47,230 nt of DNA. It comes from Acetobacterium wieringae. GTDB lineage: Bacteria; Bacillota; Clostridia; Eubacteriales; Eubacteriaceae. Location of the stretch: NCBI RefSeq assembly GCF_026646375.1, contig NZ_JAIPPU010000022.1, positions 1-47,230 of the forward strand. The letters are read 5' to 3'. This document shows, piece after piece, positions 8,396-16,782 of the stretch. The notes beneath the pieces were generated by a model. It was not told the origin of the DNA. It searched no databases and worked only from the letters and a program-made list of their open reading frames with translations. A program made the position numbers and the translations under genes. Positions within the stretch are counted from its first letter, which is position 1; the number at the start of each line of letters is the position of its first letter.

Positions 8396-9355
8396 TTATT
8401 TCCAGTTTTCCTGATTAATATCTTCATTCACTTTGAACAGGTTTTTAATTGCATCCAGATCTTCCTGATTGTACAGTTCATACCATAATCCATCAATAAT
8501 TTCGGAATATGTTTTTAATCGATAATTTTCAAAACTAAGATTTGTGTCCCCACCGCTCATATTCAGATACTCTTTAAGCTTTGAAACATTAACATCGGTC
8601 TCAACGCCATTATTATAATAGGTTTCGATCAATTGCAGCTTTTTTTTCAGACTCATCGTTGAGAGATTCTCCATTAATGACTTAACCACTTCCTGCTGTC
8701 GGGCGATCCGGCCATAGTCATAGTCGCTATCACTCCGAAATCTGACATAAAATAATGCGTTTTTCCCATTCAAGATTTGTTCACCCTGACGGATAACTAA
8801 TTGATTTTCATTTTTATAGAAATCTTTTTGTGCTGTGATTTTGACACCCCCAACATCGTTGATGATGCTGGCAAATGTATCAAAATCCAATTTCACTGAA
8901 AAGTCCAGTTTGATCCCCAGCAACTCCTCAATGGTCTGATCGCTCAATTCTCTGCCACCATAAGCAAAGGCATGATTAATTTTATCCAAACCATAACCGG
9001 GAATATTAACCCGTAAATCTCTTGGTAGCGAAGCCATTATCATTTTTTGCTGTGTAGGGTCGTACATCACAACCATGATGATATCGCTTCGTCCTGTTTC
9101 ATCAGATCGCTCATCTGTTCCATAAATTGCAAAAATGACCGTTTTTCTCGTGTCTACCAGTTCAAGCAAGCTTTCATTGTTCTGATTCAAAACATCCTCA
9201 ATCGATCCTGCATCAGTTTCGGAATCTGAGCCATTATTTTGAGTATTGACCATCAACAATGATCCATTGTTGACACGTGCAAATATGAGCAGGCTGGCCA
9301 CAATTACCAGAAACAGAACACTAAATAGAGTTATAACCAATTTTCGATTTTTCAT
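8396..9355 (-). CDS. LytR-CpsA-Psr (LCP) family glycopolymer transferase
   Basis: Predicted enzyme of 319 residues that moves a polymer from undecaprenyl diphosphate onto peptidoglycan at the outer membrane face. One N-terminal transmembrane helix (about 7-26) is followed by a low-complexity linker and an LCP domain (about 83-245) with the typical SLPRDLRV segment and downstream DKINHAFAYGG. Arginines that bind the pyrophosphate in the family are present. Its position between Wzz and the dehydratase suggests that at least part of the EPS is attached to the cell wall. AAAGGAA serves as ribosome binding site. Confidence 0.9.
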   Translation of the reverse strand: MKNRKLVITLFSVLFLVIVASLLIFARVNNGSLLMVNTQNNGSDSETDAGSIEDVLNQNNESLLELVDTRKTVIFAIYGTDERSDETGRSDIIMVVMYDPTQQKMIMASLPRDLRVNIPGYGLDKINHAFAYGGRELSDQTIEELLGIKLDFSVKLDFDTFASIINDVGGVKITAQKDFYKNENQLVIRQGEQILNGKNALFYVRFRSDSDYDYGRIARQQEVVKSLMENLSTMSLKKKLQLIETYYNNGVETDVNVSKLKEYLNMSGGDTNLSFENYRLKTYSEIIDGLWYELYNQEDLDAIKNLFKVNEDINQENWK

Positions 9356-9420
9356 GGTGTTAGATTCCTTTCTCAGTTAAACTTGCCAGAACCCAAATAG
9401 CTGCTCAAACAACAATCTAG

Positions 9421-11289
9421 CTATTTCAGATAATTACCATTGTTATTAACTTCGTCACTATCTTTGTAGGTGGGAACAATATTTTTCACCATACTGATCA
9501 GCGCTTTTTTGTTCGATGCTTTTAGATAGGGCCTTAACTCTTCAAGTGACTTCTTAAGCAATGCATAATCAATATCACCCGGTTTCCCCACTCTGATTTT
9601 TTCGAAACAGGTCTCTTTCAGCCCTTCTTCATCCATTAATAGTTCTTCATACAGCTTTTCGCCGGGTCGCAAGCCAATGATTTCAATTTCGATGTCTTCA
9701 TTCAGCTTTAATCCCGAGAGCTTAATCAGATCAACTGCCAGATCAAATATTTTTACAGGTTGCCCCATATCAAGTACAAATATTTCTCCGCCTTTTGCAA
9801 TCGCACCCGATTGGATTACGAGCTGTGCCGCTTCCGGGATGGTCATAAAGTAGCGGATTATTTCTTTATGTGTTACAGTAACCGGACCGCCTTCTTTAAT
9901 CTGTTTCTTAAATAGGGGAACCACTGAACCATTACTACCGAGGACGTTGCCAAAGCGAACAGCAGTAAACTTTGTTTTGCTTTGTCTGGCTAAACCTTGA
10001 ATAATCATTTCACAGATCCGCTTACTGGCACCCATTATATTGGTTGGGTTAACAGCCTTGTCTGTCGAAACCATAACAAAGCGATCTACCCCAAACTCAT
10101 GGGCCGCTTCCGCAACGTTTTTTGTTCCAAAAACATTATTTTTAATGGCTTCCCAGGGCGAACGCTCCATTAAGGGCACATGTTTGTGTGCTGCCGCATG
10201 AAAGATAACATCGGGATGGTAGGCCTCAATAATCGCAAAAACATCATCCCGATCTCTTACCGATGCGATAATTACGTCCAGATTAATTTTATTTTCATAA
10301 TCATTAATCAGTTCATTTTGTATTTCATAGGCATTATTCTCATAATTATCCAGAATAATCAATTTCCCCGGATTAAATCTGGCAATTTGTCTGCATAATT
10401 CAGAACCAATCGAACCGCCACCACCAGTTACCATAATAATTTTGCCTTCGAGATAACTGACAACTTCTCTGATATTAAGATTTACCGTTTCTCTGCCAAG
10501 TAAATCCTCAATCTCGACATCTCGAATTTTACTTAATGAAACTTGTCCATCGATCATTTCACGTATTCCTGGAACAATTCGTACCTTGGCAGGTGTACGT
10601 TTGCATTCACTGATGATCATTCGAAGTGTCGTTGGATCTGCTGTCGGTGTTGCAATAATAATTTCATTGATATTGAACTTATGGACGATGCTGCCAATAT
10701 CATAGTTATTACCCAGAACCTTAACACCCGCAATTGTTTTATTCAATTTTTTGGCATCTTCATCGATAAATCCCACGACTTGTCCATAGTTTAATGCGTG
10801 ATTCTTAATTTCTGTTGCAATCAGGGTCGCAGTCGCACCACTTCCTATGATCAATATTTTCTTCTGGACATCCTGCTTCATGAATATTTTCCGATTTTTT
10901 AAGCTTCTCACCAAACGATAGCTGAAACGGCCACTACTGACAAATGCAATTTCAAAAAGCATACTTGTTAGATAAATACCAAAATATAGTCTTTCGCCCA
11001 TATAAAAAAGATAAGCAGTACCAAACACGTTGGCGACAATTACGGCCATCAAAATCTTAATCAACTCTTCCACCGAAGCATAAGACCATAAGCTATTATA
11101 TAAATCGAAGAATCGATAAATAAGCAGCTTGCCAACTGTTAAGATAAAGACACTACTTAAATAAATACTAATAATTTCTGAAGGAATCTTTCCTTCAAAA
11201 TGCAAAAATAATGTAAATAAGAATGCGGCATTCACAGCCAATATGTCTGCTACAATTAAAAACAACTGTCTGCTTAGTTTCGTTTCCAT
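9421..11289 (-). CDS. Membrane NDP-sugar 4,6-dehydratase, CapD/PglF/EpsC-like
   Basis: Protein of 622 residues: four N-terminal transmembrane helices (about 8-125), a first nucleotide-binding domain (about 143-250) and a C-terminal short-chain dehydratase domain with TGGGGSIG at about 288-295. The catalytic triplet T409-D410-K411 and the M419-xxx-K423 pair, in place of YxxxK, are the pattern of the long UDP-GlcNAc 4,6-dehydratases such as PglF. The predicted reaction is UDP-GlcNAc to UDP-2-acetamido-2,6-dideoxy-4-keto-hexose, the first step toward UDP-bacillosamine. The later steps would be the aminotransferase at 38.9-40.0 kb, the acetyltransferase at 37.6-38.2 kb and the phosphoglycosyl transferase at 38.3-38.9 kb. 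Confidence 0.92.
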   Translation of the reverse strand: METKLSRQLFLIVADILAVNAAFLFTLFLHFEGKIPSEIISIYLSSVFILTVGKLLIYRFFDLYNSLWSYASVEELIKILMAVIVANVFGTAYLFYMGERLYFGIYLTSMLFEIAFVSSGRFSYRLVRSLKNRKIFMKQDVQKKILIIGSGATATLIATEIKNHALNYGQVVGFIDEDAKKLNKTIAGVKVLGNNYDIGSIVHKFNINEIIIATPTADPTTLRMIISECKRTPAKVRIVPGIREMIDGQVSLSKIRDVEIEDLLGRETVNLNIREVVSYLEGKIIMVTGGGGSIGSELCRQIARFNPGKLIILDNYENNAYEIQNELINDYENKINLDVIIASVRDRDDVFAIIEAYHPDVIFHAAAHKHVPLMERSPWEAIKNNVFGTKNVAEAAHEFGVDRFVMVSTDKAVNPTNIMGASKRICEMIIQGLARQSKTKFTAVRFGNVLGSNGSVVPLFKKQIKEGGPVTVTHKEIIRYFMTIPEAAQLVIQSGAIAKGGEIFVLDMGQPVKIFDLAVDLIKLSGLKLNEDIEIEIIGLRPGEKLYEELLMDEEGLKETCFEKIRVGKPGDIDYALLKKSLEELRPYLKASNKKALISMVKNIVPTYKDSDEVNNNGNYLK

Positions 11290-11362
11290 CGACTACCTCA
11301 CTTTTTGACAGAATAATTTTGACACTTTTTGCTAAGCTTTTTACTGATTCAGCGATGTTATA

Positions 11363-12109
11363 CTATTGACGGTGAAATCCAAACCTTTTCTTTTTCAGCA
11401 CAGGCACCATCAATTCTCGATCTCTGATTATCATCCCTGGGTTTTCATAAAAAAGCATTTGTCCACACTCATCACCAAACGCTTTTACAACAATCTCATG
11501 TGCCAATTTCATAACCGGTGGCCGCTTAATTAAATCATGCCCATCGGAAGCTATAACATAAATCAAGCCACTTTCAATCCATTTAAGGGCCTTTTTTCTT
11601 GTTTTACCATCCATAATATATTGTGATGTGATTTGGGAATAGATTCCCCGTTCGTTTAAAGCCACCAGCTTTTCTGGCCGTCTTGCGAAAATCTCATAAC
11701 GCTCAACATGAGCCAGAACAACCTTATACCCACTTTCCTGTAATTCGAAAAGCATGGATTCATGAAAAGGATAGTAATGGTACAGGGGTAATTCCACAAG
11801 CAAAAATCGGCTGTTTCCCATCGTATGGGCAAGACCCTGTTTGATCCCTGCCATGCTTTCTTCACTTAGATAAATTTCATTACCCAAATGTAATTTAAAG
11901 TCTATGTTCTCTCGTTCAATATAATCAATCAGCAATTGATACTGCTCATCCACGTTTTGATTATGATAAGTTGGCAAATTAAAATGGGGTGTCACGATCA
12001 TTTCATTAACGCCTTCGTTCATTGCCAGCTGCATCATCTGAATTGCTATTTCCAGATCTTTAGCCCCATCGTCAACCCCAGGCACCATATGTATATGTGT
12101 ATCAATCAT
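11363..12109 (-). CDS. PHP-type tyrosine phosphatase, CpsB/YwqE-like
   Basis: Metal-dependent protein-tyrosine phosphatase of 248 residues (PHP fold) that dephosphorylates the BY-kinase. The N-terminal DTHIH (residues 3-7) and GVDDG (11-15) match the family hallmark, followed by TPHFN, an ELPLY segment, a conserved AHVERY motif and SDGHD near the C-terminus. Its kinase partner lies at the end of the same operon. Assignment to a phosphatase rather than another PHP enzyme rests on the motif pattern plus EPS context. Confidence 0.92.
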   Translation of the reverse strand: MIDTHIHMVPGVDDGAKDLEIAIQMMQLAMNEGVNEMIVTPHFNLPTYHNQNVDEQYQLLIDYIERENIDFKLHLGNEIYLSEESMAGIKQGLAHTMGNSRFLLVELPLYHYYPFHESMLFELQESGYKVVLAHVERYEIFARRPEKLVALNERGIYSQITSQYIMDGKTRKKALKWIESGLIYVIASDGHDLIKRPPVMKLAHEIVVKAFGDECGQMLFYENPGMIIRDRELMVPVLKKKRFGFHRQ

Positions 12110-12165
12110 AAGTACACTCTTTTAATAATCCTTTCGCTTGATAGTCAGTTAGGCTATCCATTTTG

Positions 12166-13332
12166 TTAATCCCGACTGAATAAATCCCTGGTATATACCT
12201 TATCAACAACATCTTTTATTTCTTCTGACAAACGATTCGTTACAATTACATCAGCAACTTTTTTAAACGCATTAAGATCTTTTATCACTCTGGAATTGAA
12301 GAAATCGCTTTCTTCAAGCGATGGTTCATAGACAACCACTTCGATACCCTTTGCCTTAATCCGCTTCATCACACCTTGAATTGCCGATTCTCGAAAATTG
12401 TCTGAGTTTGTCTTCATTGTCAGCCGGTAAATCCCCACAACTTTGGGTTTTCTCTTGATGATCATATCTGCAATATGATCTTTTCTGGTCCGATTCGCGT
12501 CCACAATTGCCGACATAATGTTCTGAGGAATATCAGCATAATTTGCGAGTAGTTGCTTGGTGTCTTTTGGCAGACAGTAACCACCATAGCCAAAAGATGG
12601 ATTATTATAATAATTGCCAATTCGCGGATCTAAGCATACCCCTTGGATAATATCATAGGTATTAAGACCTCTTACCTCTGCATACGAATCCAATTCATTA
12701 AAATATGCAACCCGTAATGCCAGATATGTGTTTGCAAAAAGTTTTATCGCTTCAGCTTCAGTTGAATTTGTATAAAGAATTTGAATATCCTTTTTTATAG
12801 CGCCCTGGGCCAGCAATTCAGCAAAGACGTGCGCCCGCTCTGACTGCTCGCCGACAACAATTCTTGAGGGGTAAAGATTGTCATACAGCGCATGTCCTTC
12901 TCTTAAAAATTCCGGTGAAAAGATAATATTTTCCGCTTCAAATTTTTCCTTTATAGCCTCAGTATATCCAACCGGTATGGTTGATTTTATAATCATTACT
13001 GCGTCTGGGTTGATCGCCAAAACATTGGCAATTACCGCTTCCACAGTTCTGGTATTAAAGTGATTTTTTTCCGGATCATAGTTTGTCGGTGTTGAAATGA
13101 TTACATACTCCGCATCGATGAACGCTTCATAATTATCTGTTGTGGCTCGCAAATTCAGTTGTTTGGTTTTTAAATATTCTTCAATTTCATTATCAATGAT
13201 TGGTGACTTTTTATTATTGATCATCTCAACTTTTTCTTTTAAAACATCAAGTGCAATAACCTCATTATTCTGTGCCAATAAAATGGCATTTGACAAACCC
13301 ACATATCCGGTTCCGGCGATTGTTATCTTCAT
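12166..13332 (-). CDS. ugd: UDP-glucose 6-dehydrogenase
   Basis: NAD-dependent enzyme of 388 residues oxidising UDP-glucose to UDP-glucuronate. The N-terminal GTGYVG is at 7-12, the PEFLREG segment at about 140-146, and the catalytic Cys253 sits in [10 protein letters not shown]. It resembles the short Klebsiella/Streptococcus-type Ugd and not the UDP-GlcNAc dehydrogenase further along. An in-frame ATG lies 18 bases upstream, but ATG 13332 is preceded by GGGGGAA at proper spacing and gives the normal MKI start. Its product is the substrate of the neighbouring epimerase gene. Confidence 0.92.
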   Translation of the reverse strand: MKITIAGTGYVGLSNAILLAQNNEVIALDVLKEKVEMINNKKSPIIDNEIEEYLKTKQLNLRATTDNYEAFIDAEYVIISTPTNYDPEKNHFNTRTVEAVIANVLAINPDAVMIIKSTIPVGYTEAIKEKFEAENIIFSPEFLREGHALYDNLYPSRIVVGEQSERAHVFAELLAQGAIKKDIQILYTNSTEAEAIKLFANTYLALRVAYFNELDSYAEVRGLNTYDIIQGVCLDPRIGNYYNNPSFGYGGYCLPKDTKQLLANYADIPQNIMSAIVDANRTRKDHIADMIIKRKPKVVGIYRLTMKTNSDNFRESAIQGVMKRIKAKGIEVVVYEPSLEESDFFNSRVIKDLNAFKKVADVIVTNRLSEEIKDVVDKVYTRDLFSRD

Positions 13333-13357
13333 TTTTGTTTCCCCCGTCATTATCCAT

Positions 13358-14371
13358 TTATTGATCTATTTTATAATATTTTTTAAACCATTTCACAAAC
13401 TTAGCCAAACCTTCTTCGATGCTCGTATCGGGTCTAAAACCGATATCTTTTTCAAGATCACTGATATCAGCATAAGTAATTAATACATCACCCGGTTGCA
13501 TATCCATATATATTTTTTCCGCCTTTATTCCCAACTGATCTTCCAGAATCGTAATAAAACGCATTAACTCAACTGGTTGATTATTTCCAATATTATAAAT
13601 CTTATATGGAGCAAAACTTGAGCTTAAATCATTTTCCCTTTCATCCCAATTCTTATTGGCAACAGGAATTTTATCAATCAATTTGCTGATACAGGCTACG
13701 ATATCATCGATGTAAGTAAAATCACGTTTCATTTTACCATGATTAAATACCTTAATCGGTTTTCCGGCTAGAATGTCCTGTGCAAACGAAAAATATGCCA
13801 TATCCGGCCTTCCATATGGTCCATAAACCGTGAAAAACCGTAATCCGGTTGTTGGGATATTGAATAAATGGCTATAGGTGTGGGCCATCAGTTCGTTCGC
13901 TTTTTTAGTTGCAGCATACAGGGAAACCGGATGATCGACATTGTGATTAGTCGAAAACGGCACCTGCTTATTTCCACCATAAACGGAGCTTGATGAAGCA
14001 TAGAGAAGATGCTTCACTGGATAATTGCGGCATGCTTCAAGGATATTCATAAATCCAACAAGGTTGGAATCCAGATAGGCATAGGGGTTGGTGATTGAAT
14101 AACGAACGCCAGCTTGAGCAGCCAGATTAACCACGTAGTCGGGTCGATGTGATTCGAAAATGTGATCGACTGAAGCTTTGTTTTTTAGATCAACCTTATA
14201 AAATAGAAAGTTGCTATGATTTTTTAAAATAATTAAACGATCTTCTTTTAAGGATTGTTCATAATAATCATTAAGATTGTCAATTCCGACTATTTGATGA
14301 TTATTGCTAAGCAATGAACTAGCTAAATGAAAACCAATGAAGCCTGCCACACCGGTTATTAGTATTTTCAT
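13358..14371 (-). CDS. UDP-glucuronate 4-epimerase
   Basis: Short-chain dehydrogenase-fold epimerase of 337 residues. It has GVAGFIG (7-13), the DNLNDYY segment at 31-37 typical of UDP-glucuronate 4-epimerases (CapI/GlaE group), SSSSVYGG (about 126-133) and the catalytic Tyr152-xxx-Lys156. The predicted reaction is UDP-glucuronate to UDP-galacturonate. Placed directly before ugd, the pair gives a galacturonate route. Galacturonate-containing EPS would be a natural partner for the pectate-lyase-like beta-helix proteins encoded next door. It is the first gene of the leftward operon ending at the BY-kinase. Confidence 0.9.
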   Translation of the reverse strand: MKILITGVAGFIGFHLASSLLSNNHQIVGIDNLNDYYEQSLKEDRLIILKNHSNFLFYKVDLKNKASVDHIFESHRPDYVVNLAAQAGVRYSITNPYAYLDSNLVGFMNILEACRNYPVKHLLYASSSSVYGGNKQVPFSTNHNVDHPVSLYAATKKANELMAHTYSHLFNIPTTGLRFFTVYGPYGRPDMAYFSFAQDILAGKPIKVFNHGKMKRDFTYIDDIVACISKLIDKIPVANKNWDERENDLSSSFAPYKIYNIGNNQPVELMRFITILEDQLGIKAEKIYMDMQPGDVLITYADISDLEKDIGFRPDTSIEEGLAKFVKWFKKYYKIDQ

Positions 14372-14454
14372 TTTTATTCCGCCTTTTTCTCAAAACTTAT
14401 TCATATTCCATTGTATGTATTTTACCCCTTTCAGCCGCAACTTACCACTATTTT

Positions 14455-14468
14455 AATGAATATTCATT
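14455..14468. promoter_or_regulatory. 14-bp perfect palindrome upstream of the epimerase-ugd operon
   Basis: AATGAATATTCATT is self-complementary and sits about 85 bases before the operon's first start codon, in the AT-rich region where a promoter is expected. A regulator site is possible but not shown, and no promoter of good quality is visible. Confidence 0.25.
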
Positions 14469-14505
14469 CCGAAAAACCAATTTTTCTTTTTTATCCTTTT
14501 GCAGC

Positions 14506-14545
14506 AAAAAAATAAGCCCTGCTAAAAAGCACGGCTTATTTTTTT
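14506..14545. terminator. Terminator after the first beta-helix gene
   Basis: AAAAAATAAGCC with TGCT pairs with AGCA and GGCTTATTTTTT. The hairpin is flanked by A- and T-tracts, so it can end transcription from either side. It closes the beta-helix gene and separates it from the epimerase-ugd operon. Confidence 0.9.
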
Positions 14546-14594
14546 CTCGATCTTTTAATTCTATTTCAGAAATAATTACTATCATCATATTCTC

Positions 14595-16553
14595 TTAATC
14601 AACTTTTGCTGTCAGCAGGTTAAAATTATTGGTAGCCACGGAAAAATCAGAGCTGGAATTCAGTCGCTGGAATCCGCTGTAAGAATTATTAGAGACTTGA
14701 ACTTGGGTTCCTTCGGGATTATAGATCAGATAAGAGTATGTTGCGCCGCTATTGGTAAACGTATTGTTTCGAAGCACGGCTTGTGATCCAACACCTCTGA
14801 ATCCGATACCATATTTGTCGATACTGCTATACTGGAAGCTGGAGTTTTCCACCACTACATTGGTTGTCTTGGAAGTGCTGCTGGCACTGATTAACGGAAT
14901 TTTATTGACATTTGTAACGTTCATTCCGGAGATCGTGGTATCCTTCACTTCTCCAATAAACCAGTACAATGCACCGGCCATCCCGGTTGAGTCAACGGTA
15001 ACATTGGTAATGTTTGCCTGATAGCTGTTACCGATACTGAATGCGCCAATATCGGTGGTTGTTGGCTTCGCACCACTGATATTGACATCGCTAATGCTTA
15101 AGCTGTTGGCATCAGCAATTTTGAATCCCAAACCGCTACCGGTGATGGTTAAGCCTTTAACTGTGACATTATTGGCACCGGTATTGATATGCATCCCGAC
15201 AACGCTGTTCTTGACACGACAATTTTCAAAGACGATGTGATCCGGTGGGGTCGGGAATTTTTCATTACCAGCTACTGCAATACCGCCACCAGGGGCGTTA
15301 TTGAACTCGACGTTTCGAAACAGGAAATTGCTGTTATCACCGCGAATATACGCTGCATGAAGCCATTTTGTTCCGCCGTCGTTGGCGTTAAGAATGCTGT
15401 CGGTCATGGTTAAGTCGTTGGTTCCGGAAATCTGAATGGGCATCCCGGTTTTATCAATTTTAAGATTGCTGACGGTGACTCCCTGATTACGGCTGCTTCC
15501 AGATTGTCCCATTTTCAGGCCCACATACATACTGTCCATCGAAACATCTTTGATCGTCAGATTGCTGATGCCCTGGAAATACATTCCCTGTACATTACTG
15601 ATCATGCTGTTGGCATAATAGTCGGCTCCAGCGATGGTGTTCTGGGATTGTAATGTCAACCCTTCAAGGGTTACGTTTGAGATATAGACATCAGGATTTG
15701 ACCATAAAATATTTGCAACTGCCGACGGCTGTGGTGCCATGTACAAGATGGCCCCATAACCACTGATTCTGGTGTTGCTCTTTACTTCCAATTGGCTGGT
15801 GACCACATAGGTTCCCGCCGGAATTGTCAAAGTAACGTTTTTACTGCTAGCATCATTAATCGCATTCTGAATCGCTAGGGTATCATTGCTAACACCATCC
15901 CCTTTTGCTCCAAAATCTTTGACACTGACGCCCTGATTCACTGGTGTTGTGGTCGGTGGTGGTGTCTTTACAACACTGGCAGGTTCGCTTGTTGCTACCG
16001 CTGGCAGCTTTTCAATTATGATTTCGATCGCTTCTAAACGCAGGCTTTTTCCTTCCGAGCCAGCGAGAGCACCATCCGAAACCCATCCCTGAGCCCAGCC
16101 TTCGTTTTGAATATGCGTCCGGTACTTTACCGTATATTCAGCTGCACTCGAACCCGTTAATCTGATCTGGATTCCTTCTAGCCGCAAGCTTTCGCCCTCA
16201 GATCCAGAAAATCCGCCGTTTGCAGCCCATTTCTGTTCCCAGCCCTTATTTTGAACATGCGTACGATACTCAATTCCTAATCCTGCTGGAACAGCACCTG
16301 TCAGTTTGATCTCAATGCCTTCTAAACGATAGCTTTTCCCTTCAGAACCGGAAAGTTGGCCATTAATCATCCACCCCTGGGTCCAGCCTTCATTTTGGAT
16401 ATGGGTTCGATAGGTGACGCCAATTGCATCAGTGGCTTCTGTTTCTAATTCTTCAGCAAAAACATTTGCCGAAAAAAATGTCCCTATGATCAAAAATGAC
16501 ATCACTAAGGTTGCGATAATTTTCGTTGTCTTGTTTTCCTTTTTCAAATTCAT
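14595..16553 (-). CDS. Secreted beta-helix protein with three ChW repeats (pectate lyase 3-like)
   Basis: Exported protein of 652 residues. A signal peptide (about 1-33) is followed by three ChW (clostridial hydrophobic with conserved Trp) repeats at about 44-86, 91-134 and 139-181. A Pro/Thr linker (about 185-208) then leads to a right-handed parallel beta-helix that starts with DFGAKGDG at about 213-220, the hallmark of the pectate-lyase-3/GH28-like superfamily. ChW repeats are thought to mediate surface or polymer binding. The catalytic domain could be a polysaccharide lyase, hydrolase, epimerase or pure binder; no known active site is assigned. The domain is almost the same as in the next gene (16.8-18.4 kb), with a different N-terminus. 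A GEMM-I riboswitch whose 3' end abuts the ribosome binding site precedes it. Confidence 0.88.
   Translation of the reverse strand: MNLKKENKTTKIIATLVMSFLIIGTFFSANVFAEELETEATDAIGVTYRTHIQNEGWTQGWMINGQLSGSEGKSYRLEGIEIKLTGAVPAGLGIEYRTHVQNKGWEQKWAANGGFSGSEGESLRLEGIQIRLTGSSAAEYTVKYRTHIQNEGWAQGWVSDGALAGSEGKSLRLEAIEIIIEKLPAVATSEPASVVKTPPPTTTPVNQGVSVKDFGAKGDGVSNDTLAIQNAINDASSKNVTLTIPAGTYVVTSQLEVKSNTRISGYGAILYMAPQPSAVANILWSNPDVYISNVTLEGLTLQSQNTIAGADYYANSMISNVQGMYFQGISNLTIKDVSMDSMYVGLKMGQSGSSRNQGVTVSNLKIDKTGMPIQISGTNDLTMTDSILNANDGGTKWLHAAYIRGDNSNFLFRNVEFNNAPGGGIAVAGNEKFPTPPDHIVFENCRVKNSVVGMHINTGANNVTVKGLTITGSGLGFKIADANSLSISDVNISGAKPTTTDIGAFSIGNSYQANITNVTVDSTGMAGALYWFIGEVKDTTISGMNVTNVNKIPLISASSTSKTTNVVVENSSFQYSSIDKYGIGFRGVGSQAVLRNNTFTNSGATYSYLIYNPEGTQVQVSNNSYSGFQRLNSSSDFSVATNNFNLLTAKVD
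14740..15863 (-). repeat. 1,124-bp block repeated in the next gene (copy 1)
   Basis: By eye this stretch is colinear and appears identical, without gaps, with 16928-18051 (constant offset 2188). Just outside it, at 14595-14739 versus 16783-16927, the two copies show scattered differences. The sharp change in similarity is a sign of recent gene conversion or duplication with homogenisation. Confidence 0.9.
16004..16424 (-). repeat. Three tandem ChW-repeat modules within the beta-helix gene
   Basis: Three units of about 47-48 codons each encode YRTH-x-QN-x-GW, GSEG and LRLE-type segments. They diverge from each other, so the repeat is clearer in protein than in DNA. Confidence 0.85.
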
Positions 16554-16567
16554 TGCTTACTGCTCCT

Positions 16568-16646
16568 TTCGGTAACCGGCTACCTTTCTTTTGGTTAAGG
16601 CCCTTGGCTTTGCGTCCCAACTTTTCAGTTGGTTTGCCTTTATCGT
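16568..16646 (-). ncRNA. c-di-GMP-I (GEMM-I) riboswitch before the ChW beta-helix gene
   Basis: The minus strand reads GGCAAACC, a P2 arm CAACT-GAAA-AGTTG with a GNRA loop, GGGACGCAAAGCC, a P3 arm, then GGTAGCCGGTTACCG. These are the conserved parts of GEMM-I aptamers. The 3' end runs straight into AAAGGAGC, the gene's Shine-Dalgarno sequence, 9 bases before the ATG. That layout suggests control of translation. Ligand identity (c-di-GMP) follows from the family. Confidence 0.93.
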
Positions 16647-16680
16647 GGACATGCTCGTTTGCAAATTGCTATTATTTAGA

Positions 16681-16714
16681 TAAAATAAAGCCTTGTTCAA
16701 AAGAGCAAGGCTTT
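16681..16714 (-). terminator. Terminator after the second beta-helix gene
   Basis: AAAGCCTTG-TC pairs with GA-CAAGGCTTT around an AAAA loop (12 pairs with one G-T), followed on the minus strand by TTTATTTTA. It lies about 70 bases downstream of the stop codon and about 40 bases before the next riboswitch. Confidence 0.85.
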
Positions 16715-16782
16715 AGGAGAAATTGCTTTATTGAATTATTCTCAGATTATTCACGATATGACAACTTAATAGGCTGGCTTTA

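Noticed and set aside
14752..15413. Plus-strand reading frames repeated identically at 16940-17601
   Set aside because: Antisense shadows of the duplicated beta-helix block. Their identity only reflects the repeated DNA.
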